Below, one piece after another: positions 1 to 4,648 of a DNA stretch of 7,566 bases. Origin of the DNA: CAZFAT01 sp964517075. Its GTDB lineage: Bacteria; Acidobacteriota; Vicinamibacteria; Vicinamibacterales; SCN-69-37. A model generated the notes under the pieces. That model was not told where the DNA came from and did no database searches. It saw nothing but the letters and a program-made list of their open reading frames with translations. Location: contig CAZFAT010000236.1 in NCBI GenBank assembly GCA_964517075.1, forward strand, positions 1 through 7,566, written 5' to 3'. Both the position numbers and the translations under genes were made by a program. Position 1 is the stretch's first letter. The number at the start of each line of letters is the position of its first letter.

Positions 1-2759
1 GCCGCCTTGTCGCTGTTGAAGACGGACTGGCCGCGCGCGATGTCGCCCGTTCCCAGCGTGCCCACGAGATCGGCGAGGCGCGTGGCCCGCGTCGTCTCAT
101 CGCCCGCGGCCGAGGCCAGCCAGGCGTCGGCCGCGCTGACGACCGGCGCCGGGTACTTGCTCAACCGTGCGCGCAGGAACTCGGCGCTGACGGCCGACCG
201 CAGGGTCGATCGTTCGAGGGCCCGCACCACCGCGAGCCCGACGGCTTCATCGGTGCTCCGGTCGAACGCCGTGAGGACCCTGGTGAGGTCCAGTGGCCGC
301 ACGGACGCGAGGACCTCGGTGAGCGACAGGAGCTGCGTGCGGTCGAGACCGGCCCGCTCGACGACCATGGCGGCGAGACTTCGGTCGGAGACGGCGGCGG
401 CGCTGGTCAACGCGGTACGGACGAAAGCGAAGAGGTCCGCGTCCAGCGGCGCCGGGGCGCGCCGGGCCGCCAACGCCGTCAGACGAAGCTCGTTCCCGTG
501 CGCGGACGCGCCCGCCACTCGGACGAGCGCCGCGTCGAGCTCGGCACGATCAGCATCGGCCGCGGGCACGACACGCGCGACGGCGACGGCTCGTCGCACG
601 ACATCGGCGTCGGCGGCAGACAGCGCCCGCGACAGTGGCGTGGCCCACACGCTCGGCATCGACTTGAGCCGCTGGGCGACGGGCGTCGCCGGAGACGCGG
701 CGATGGCCATGGCGCCGAGCGCCACGAGCCGTGCGTCGGTCGAACCCGACGCCAGCGCATCGGCCAGCACCTGCTGAACGGCCGCGTGGCCGGCGAGCCG
801 CGCGATCTTCTGTTCGAGATCCTCACGCACCGCGCCAGCCGGGATCGGAACGCCAAGACGCGTGCGGAAGTATCCGGCCAGATCGCCGCCCCAGTCCGTA
901 TGGCCGAGCGCAATCCACCACGCCGTGGCCTTCAGCGCCGGGTCCGGCGAATCGAGCAACGGAAGGACGCTGCCGGCCGTCAGTCCGCCGGCCTCCATCT
1001 GATCCAGCGCCACGAGTGCCGCACGCCGGGTGCCGACGGCCTGGGCCGTCAGTCCGGCGGCCGTGGCGCGCGCATCGCCGATCTCAATCAGCGCGTACGT
1101 CAACGAGTGTTCGAGCACCCGGTCCGACGAACGGGCGGCGGCAGCGAGGAGGGCGGGCACGGCAGCGGCGTCGCCCAACCGGCCCAGCGCCTCAGCAACC
1201 GCGCGCTGAACGGCGGGACGGCCTGACGTCAGGGCGGTGACGAGCGCCGGCCGCGCTTCGCGATCGCGCCAGAGGCCCGCGGCGTGAGCCGCCGTCTGCC
1301 GCACGCTGTCGTCACGGTCTGCCAGCGCGGCTCGCACGGCGGCACGGGCCGCAGCGTCCTCGATACGCGTCAACGCCCAGACGGCATTGCGGCGCATCTC
1401 GACCGACCGCCCGCCCGTGACCGTCCGCGCGAGCACGTCAACCGCGGACGCGCCGAGTCTGGCGAGCTGCGCGATCGCCCGCTCGATCACCACCGGGCGC
1501 GGGTCATCGAGATGGCCCGCGAGTGCCGTGGCGGTCATCGTGGTCCACGCCAGGCGATGGCCGCGCGGATCGTCGATGCGAGGGGCGCCGGTTCGGCGCA
1601 CGCGATAGATGCCGCCGGGCAGATCCGGCTTGGCTATTTGCGATGTCGGGCAGCAGAGCTTGTACCAGGGACCCGTGTCGATGACGAGAAGACTGCCGTC
1701 CGCGTCCTCGACCACGTCGGTCGGATGGAAGTCCCGGTCGGTCGAGACGACGAAGTCCGCATCGCGCGTCGTGAACGTCGCGCCGCTCGGCACGAGCGTA
1801 TAGCGCGTCACCTTGCGCAGGTTGAACATCGCCACGAAGAAGTTGTCCCGGTAGTCGTTGCCGAATGCGCGCGACGCGTACCGGGTCAGGCCCGCCGGCA
1901 CGGCGGGGCCGAGCTGACACATGATCGGCATCAGCTCGCCCGTACGCTTGTGACCGTCGATGGCCGCCTGCGGCTTGCCGTAGACGCCGCCATAGATGGC
2001 GTGGAAGAAGCCGTCGCGCCGTCCGGCCTGCGGGTGCTCGACGAACGTTGAAGTCACCAGGCGCTCGCCGGCAGGCGTGAACGCGACGTCCACCGGGTTG
2101 TCCATGCCGCCGCTCATGACAATCTCGATCGTCGGGTCGCCCGGCCGCCGGCGGAAGACGTGCGCGGCGCGCGTCACGAGCGTCGGCGCGCCAGGCCGCT
2201 CGTAGCGCTGCTCTTGGAACCCGCCCTTCGTCCAGTAGATCCTGCCGTCGGGTCCGGGGTACGGTCCGTGCAAATCGTTGGCGCAGCCGCCCAGGGTTAT
2301 CCCCTGGAACCATTCCTCGCGCCGGTCCGCCACGCCGTCGTCGTCCGTATCGGTGAGTTTCCAGATGCTCGGCGGCGCGGCCACATACAGCGAATCGTCC
2401 AGCCACATCGTGCCCTGGGGCAGCATCATGCGATCGGCGAACACGACGCTCCGGTCGAAGCGGCCGTCGCCATTCGTGTCTTCCAGTCGGACGATGCGGT
2501 GCGGACGTTCGGTGAGCTGGGTCTTGACGGGAGCGTTCGAGCCGGACGAATCGGCGACGTAGAGCCGGCCGGCGTCGTCGAACGCCGCGACGATCGGGCG
2601 GTCGACGAGGGGCGGGCCGGCAACCTGCTCGATCTCGAAGCCTGGGGGAACGGTCAGCGCGCGACCGGGGTTCGCCGGGCGGTCCTGCGCCCGCGACACC
2701 ACGAAGGCCAGCAGGACGACCGCGACGACCCGGGCGGCAAACGCGATGTGGCGGCTCAT
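1..2759 (-). CDS. PVC-type exported dehydrogenase-like protein with beta-propeller, HEAT repeats and C-terminal cytochrome c domain (3' end missing)
   Basis: The frame stays open for 919 codons from ATG 2759-2757 to the window edge, and I checked it codon by codon for most of its length without finding a stop. Residues 1-25 form a signal peptide (hydrophobic VVAVVLLAFVV, likely cut after SRA). Residues 35 to about 390 look like the propeller domain of the family called putative membrane-bound dehydrogenase (TIGR02604-like): PPGFEIEQVAGPPLVDRP, two Ca-binding-like loops (DTNGDGRFD 94-102, DTDDDGVAD 137-145), and the family block GPWYKLCCPTSQ with Cys369/Cys370. Residues about 415-570 are HEAT repeats (for example DDSVRQTAAHAAG, PAVQRAVAEALGRLGD), followed by more Ala-rich helices. 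The last residues, GQSVFNSDKA, are what normally precedes a CxxCH heme site, so the window ends just before the heme motif. A good Shine-Dalgarno (AGGGAGG, 2776-2770) supports the start. It probably acts in the periplasm as an electron-transferring sugar or alcohol oxidase; the substrate is unknown. Confidence 0.9.
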   Translation of the reverse strand, partial: MSRHIAFAARVVAVVLLAFVVSRAQDRPANPGRALTVPPGFEIEQVAGPPLVDRPIVAAFDDAGRLYVADSSGSNAPVKTQLTERPHRIVRLEDTNGDGRFDRSVVFADRMMLPQGTMWLDDSLYVAAPPSIWKLTDTDDDGVADRREEWFQGITLGGCANDLHGPYPGPDGRIYWTKGGFQEQRYERPGAPTLVTRAAHVFRRRPGDPTIEIVMSGGMDNPVDVAFTPAGERLVTSTFVEHPQAGRRDGFFHAIYGGVYGKPQAAIDGHKRTGELMPIMCQLGPAVPAGLTRYASRAFGNDYRDNFFVAMFNLRKVTRYTLVPSGATFTTRDADFVVSTDRDFHPTDVVEDADGSLLVIDTGPWYKLCCPTSQIAKPDLPGGIYRVRRTGAPRIDDPRGHRLAWTTMTATALAGHLDDPRPVVIERAIAQLARLGASAVDVLARTVTGGRSVEMRRNAVWALTRIEDAAARAAVRAALADRDDSVRQTAAHAAGLWRDREARPALVTALTSGRPAVQRAVAEALGRLGDAAAVPALLAAAARSSDRVLEHSLTYALIEIGDARATAAGLTAQAVGTRRAALVALDQMEAGGLTAGSVLPLLDSPDPALKATAWWIALGHTDWGGDLAGYFRTRLGVPIPAGAVREDLEQKIARLAGHAAVQQVLADALASGSTDARLVALGAMAIAASPATPVAQRLKSMPSVWATPLSRALSAADADVVRRAVAVARVVPAADADRAELDAALVRVAGASAHGNELRLTALAARRAPAPLDADLFAFVRTALTSAAAVSDRSLAAMVVERAGLDRTQLLSLTEVLASVRPLDLTRVLTAFDRSTDEAVGLAVVRALERSTLRSAVSAEFLRARLSKYPAPVVSAADAWLASAAGDETTRATRLADLVGTLGTGDIARGQSVFNSDKA

Positions 2760-2769
2760 GGCGTGGCGA

Positions 2770-2776
2770 CCTCCCT
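2770..2776 (-). promoter_or_regulatory. Shine-Dalgarno of the PVC-type gene
   Basis: On the minus strand AGGGAGG lies 10 nt upstream of the ATG at 2759. It fixes the start that also gives a complete signal peptide. Confidence 0.7.
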
Positions 2777-2846
2777 CAACGCAATGTGCGCAGGCGCGAC
2801 ACTACCACCGTTTGGGCCGGTCCACTGAATTAGGATGGCCTGCATC

Positions 2847-2853
2847 AAAGGAG
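2847..2853 (+). promoter_or_regulatory. Shine-Dalgarno deciding the GTG start of the lipoprotein gene
   Basis: AAAGGAG sits 6 nt before GTG 2860. In-frame ATG codons further upstream (from 2746) overlap the divergent gene's leader and would bury the signal peptide, so the GTG is preferred. Confidence 0.75.
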
Positions 2854-2859
2854 CGTGTC

Positions 2860-3483
2860 GTGAGATCACTCGCCCTCGCCTCGGTCCTCATGGCTGGCCT
2901 CGTCGTCGCGACCGCGTGCGGCGATGGCGCCGCGGAACGCGCGGCCGCCGCGGCCGCGGAGGAAGCGGCCAAGGCCAAGGTCCAGGCGACCATTGAGGCC
3001 AAGCGGCTCGCTTCGCTGTGGACGTACCACGACGTGCCCTCCGGGAGCGGCCGGGAGCGTCATGCGTCGATCTTCTCGACCCTCAGTGTCGAGACCGACG
3101 GAGGGATGCCCAGGCCGGTGCGCCTCGTGTTCCGCGACCGGTGGGGCTGGGGTCGAAGCAGCTACCTGGTGCTGGAGGCTGGCGACTTCGACTGCGCCAG
3201 GGGCTGCACCGTGGCTGTATCGGTGGACGACGGAAAGCCGACCAGGATGGCGGCGCAACGTCCAGCTACGGACGAGGCCATCGCGATGTTCATCAACGAC
3301 TGGGAGGCGCTGTGGCGCTCGATCAAGGGCGCGAAACAGTTGAGCATCGAGTTCCCAGTCAAGGGGCGCGGCGTCCGTACGGCCACGTTCGAGGTCGGAG
3401 GGCTGAATCGATCGAGAATGCGTGGCTGGGACGCGGCACCCGATGCGCGCGGGGCCAGTCAACCAGCCGCGAAGGTGCCCTGA
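2860..3483 (+). CDS. Small predicted lipoprotein of unknown function, 207 aa
   Basis: Starts at GTG with a strong Shine-Dalgarno. Residues 1-20 are a lipoprotein signal peptide (RSLALASVLMAGLVVATAC) with Cys20 as the likely lipidated residue. Gly at +2 gives no inner-membrane retention signal, so an outer-membrane or surface location is plausible. Residues 24-50 are an Ala/Glu/Lys-rich helix, probably a short coiled or tethering stalk. A compact beta-rich domain follows (about 52-183), with WTYHDV, then GDFDCARGCTVAVSVDDG (Cys112/Cys116, possibly a disulfide), a FINDWEALWRSIKGAK helix, SIEFPVKGRG and a closing TFEVGGLN. From memory the order W-Y-D, C-x3-C-x-V-x-V-DDG, F-I, LK/IK-x-AK and IE-x-P resembles a family of small uncharacterised proteins that also occurs in phages and proteobacteria; I do not know a function for it. 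It is transcribed away from the PVC-type gene. Confidence 0.85.
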   Translation: MRSLALASVLMAGLVVATACGDGAAERAAAAAAEEAAKAKVQATIEAKRLASLWTYHDVPSGSGRERHASIFSTLSVETDGGMPRPVRLVFRDRWGWGRSSYLVLEAGDFDCARGCTVAVSVDDGKPTRMAAQRPATDEAIAMFINDWEALWRSIKGAKQLSIEFPVKGRGVRTATFEVGGLNRSRMRGWDAAPDARGASQPAAKVP

Positions 3484-3575
3484 TCCGCCACTCCTCGATG
3501 TCCGATGAGGGATCCGGACCGAGTCCTCGCGTAGGTCTGCTCTACGTACCTGCCTGGGAGACGTCCGTCGAGCCG

Positions 3576-3656
3576 AGGCATGGCTGGTACGAGGGCCTCG
3601 ACCGGAGACAGGTCCAGGCCGTTATCGAGTTCGCAGCTCGAAGCCTCGACCTCGCC
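3576..3656 (+). pseudogene. Possible remnant of a DUF433-family (VapB-type) antitoxin C-terminus
   Basis: In one plus-strand frame the peptide WYEGLDRRQVQAVIEFAARS appears. This resembles the usual end of DUF433 antitoxins, a short helix-turn of the type FPGLTREQVQAALEFAAR. The N-terminal part expected upstream (GKPVIRGTRIPV-like) is not visible in this frame or in the neighbouring bases, and the frame runs on past the similarity into low-complexity sequence. If real, it is a truncated relic rather than a working gene. The similarity covers only about 20 residues and is judged from memory. Confidence 0.3.
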
Positions 3657-3750
3657 AGCAGGACCTCGCAGGGCGGCGCGTCGCTATCGTTGTCGTCATG
3701 GATACGCAGTGGCCAAGGCTCGAGGCGCCAACCCGCTGTGCAAAGTGGCG

Positions 3751-3771
3751 GTGTCTGGCGTTTGGTGTTTG
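3751..3771 (+). repeat. Imperfect 7-bp tandem repeat, three copies
   Basis: Three adjoining heptamers, GTGTCTG, GCGTTTG and GTGTTTG, fit a consensus GTGTTTG. A more diverged copy (AGTGGCG, 3744-3750) may precede them. The G/T bias stands out from the flanks. It ends inside the dyad at 3769-3786. Confidence 0.5.
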
Positions 3772-3786
3772 GTACGGACGTACTAA
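3769..3786. promoter_or_regulatory. 18-bp inverted repeat, candidate operator
   Basis: Two perfect 5-bp arms, GTACG (3772-3776) and CGTAC (3779-3783), flank a 2-bp centre GA. TT and AA outside them, each separated by one base, extend the symmetry to 18 bp. The size and form suit a dimeric helix-turn-helix regulator. It lies just past the 3' end of the LuxR-type gene, 21 bp from its stop codon, and no promoter elements with good spacing were found around it, so its target gene is unclear. Confidence 0.4.
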
Positions 3787-3807
3787 TGCCGACGCCGGGT
3801 GCTTCGA

Positions 3808-4032
3808 CTAGACTTCCGGAACACCGCGATCATCCGGACGGCGGCTGCGTGCGGCCAGTTCGAGGCGCGACGACACGCCCAGCTTGCGATACAGCGTCGT
3901 CAGCTGATTCCTGACGGTCTGCACGCTGGTGCCGAGGACCGCGGCAATCGACCGGTTGGTCTGGCCCTTGAGGATCTCGGCGACGAGTTGGCGCTCCCGG
4001 GGCGTCAGAGTTCGGAGGGAACGAGGATTCAT
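3808..4032 (-). CDS. Stand-alone LuxR/GerE-type helix-turn-helix regulator, 74 aa
   Basis: The product is almost nothing but a LuxR-family DNA-binding domain. LTPRERQLVAEILKGQTNRSIA (residues 9-30) gives the first helices, and GTSVQTVRNQLTTLYRKLGVSSR (34-56) contains the recognition helix and the conserved KLGV/SSR end. There is no receiver, autoinducer or sensor domain. At 74 residues it matches the size of Bacillus GerE, a known stand-alone protein of this fold. The ATG at 4032-4030 is directly preceded by an in-frame TGA (4035-4033), so no N-terminal extension is possible in this frame. No clear Shine-Dalgarno is present, so translation may be weak or leaderless. Its start codon is 7 bp from that of the divergent sigma factor, which places its promoter inside the sigma gene. 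It could be a working regulator of the sigma-kinase operon or the surviving C-terminus of a decayed larger regulator; the intact domain favours the former. Confidence 0.75.
   Translation of the reverse strand: MNPRSLRTLTPRERQLVAEILKGQTNRSIAAVLGTSVQTVRNQLTTLYRKLGVSSRLELAARSRRPDDRGVPEV
4014..4027 (+). promoter_or_regulatory. Purine-rich ribosome-binding region of the sigma factor gene
   Basis: GGAGGGA (4014-4020) and GAGGA (4023-4027) lie upstream of ATG 4040. The nearer one has a long 12-nt spacer formed by the ATTC repeat. Both lie inside the oppositely oriented LuxR-type gene. They favour ATG 4040 over the in-frame ATG at 4103, which has no Shine-Dalgarno. Confidence 0.45.
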
Positions 4033-4038
4033 TCATTC
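4027..4038 (+). repeat. (ATTC)x3 tetranucleotide repeat between two start codons
   Basis: Three perfect ATTC units. On the minus strand they create two overlapping ATG codons in different frames (4036-4034 and 4032-4030; the second opens the LuxR-type gene). On the plus strand they fill the spacer between GAGGA (4023-4027) and the sigma ATG at 4040. Confidence 0.6.
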
Positions 4039-4039
4039 G

Positions 4040-4648
4040 ATGGAAAACGTCACGCCACCCAGCTCTGCACAAGACACGGTCGGTTCCGCCGGCGAAACCT
4101 CCATGGACCTCCTCGCGCGCGCCCGCGCGGGCGACGCGGAGGCGCTGAACCAGCTCGCGGCACGCTACCTTCCGCGGATGCGGCGCTGGGCCAGCGGGCG
4201 TCTGCCGCGGTGGACTCGCGACGTGACTGAAACTGATGACCTGATCCAGGACTCGCTGTTCCAGACGTTCAGACGGCTCGACACGATCGACGTCGAGCAT
4301 GAAGGCGCGCTCCAGGCGTACCTGCGCCAGGCCGTCATGAACCGCATCCGCGACCACTTCCGGCGGGCAGGACGCCGGCCGGCGACCACGGCCATCGCCT
4401 CCGATCACCCCACGGCCGAGGCGTCTCCCCTGGAAGCGGCCATCGGCGTCGAGGCGCTGGAGCGCTACGAACGCGCGTTGGGGGCACTGCGCCCTGACGA
4501 CCAGGCGGCGATTATCGGCCGCATCGAGCTGGACTATTCGAACGAAGAGCTGGCGGTCGCCCTGAACCGGCCGTCGGCCAACGCCGCCCGGATGGCGGTC
4601 GAGCGTGCGCTGGTCCGGCTGGCGAACGAAATGCGCCGCGAATCCTGA
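4040..4648 (+). CDS. ECF-like sigma-70 family RNA polymerase sigma factor, 202 aa
   Basis: Directs RNA polymerase to a specific promoter set. Region 2 spans about residues 22-110: MDLLARARAGDAEALNQLAARY, the core-binding helix TDDLIQDSLFQTFRRL (65-80), then AYLRQAVMNRIRDHFRRAGRR (93-113). A poorly conserved linker follows, then region 4 (about 140-198) with LRPDDQAAIIGRIELDYSNEELA and the helix-turn-helix NRPSANAARMAVERALVRL. Region 3 is absent, as in ECF sigma factors. The first 20 residues are not conserved-looking, and an alternative start at 4103 would give 181 aa; I prefer 4040 because purine-rich sequence precedes it. The stop codon overlaps the kinase ATG by one base (TGATG), implying translational coupling. 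No anti-sigma factor is adjacent; the kinase takes that place, as in known kinase-linked ECF groups of Acidobacteria and Planctomycetes. Confidence 0.92.
   Translation: MENVTPPSSAQDTVGSAGETSMDLLARARAGDAEALNQLAARYLPRMRRWASGRLPRWTRDVTETDDLIQDSLFQTFRRLDTIDVEHEGALQAYLRQAVMNRIRDHFRRAGRRPATTAIASDHPTAEASPLEAAIGVEALERYERALGALRPDDQAAIIGRIELDYSNEELAVALNRPSANAARMAVERALVRLANEMRRES

Larger units (their letters stand above)
2760..2859. promoter_or_regulatory. Divergent intergenic region expected to hold two promoters
   Basis: This 100-bp spacer lies between the head-to-head starts of the PVC-type gene (minus) and the lipoprotein gene (plus), so both promoters should be here. I could not find a well-spaced -35/-10 pair on either strand. 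TTGGGC at 2812-2817 and TAGGAT at 2831-2836 are only 13 nt apart. The call rests on geometry alone. Confidence 0.4.
3484..3807. other. 324-bp stretch without an intact gene
   Basis: Open frames here look like chance products of high GC. I see no convincing start with Shine-Dalgarno and no clear hairpin-plus-T terminator for the lipoprotein gene or for the LuxR-type gene entering from the right. What it does hold is listed separately: a possible DUF433-like tail (3576-3656), an imperfect heptamer repeat (3751-3771) and a dyad (3769-3786). Confidence 0.6.

Noticed and set aside
7..777. 256-codon plus-strand frame at the left end
   Set aside because: Ser/Arg/Ala-rich composition typical of a shadow; it lies opposite the PVC-type gene.
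1504..2406. Long minus-strand open frame of 300 codons
   Set aside because: It is in a different minus frame from the PVC-type gene, which has clear family motifs throughout. The product is Arg/Pro-rich with no recognisable domain, as expected for a high-GC shadow.
2812..2836. TTGGGC and TAGGAT as a sigma-70 promoter for the lipoprotein gene
   Set aside because: The spacer is only 13 bp, well short of the usual 16-18.
3490..3512. Weak hairpin after the lipoprotein gene (CCTCGAT ... ATGAGG)
   Set aside because: Only four contiguous pairs plus a wobble and no T-run; not a credible terminator.
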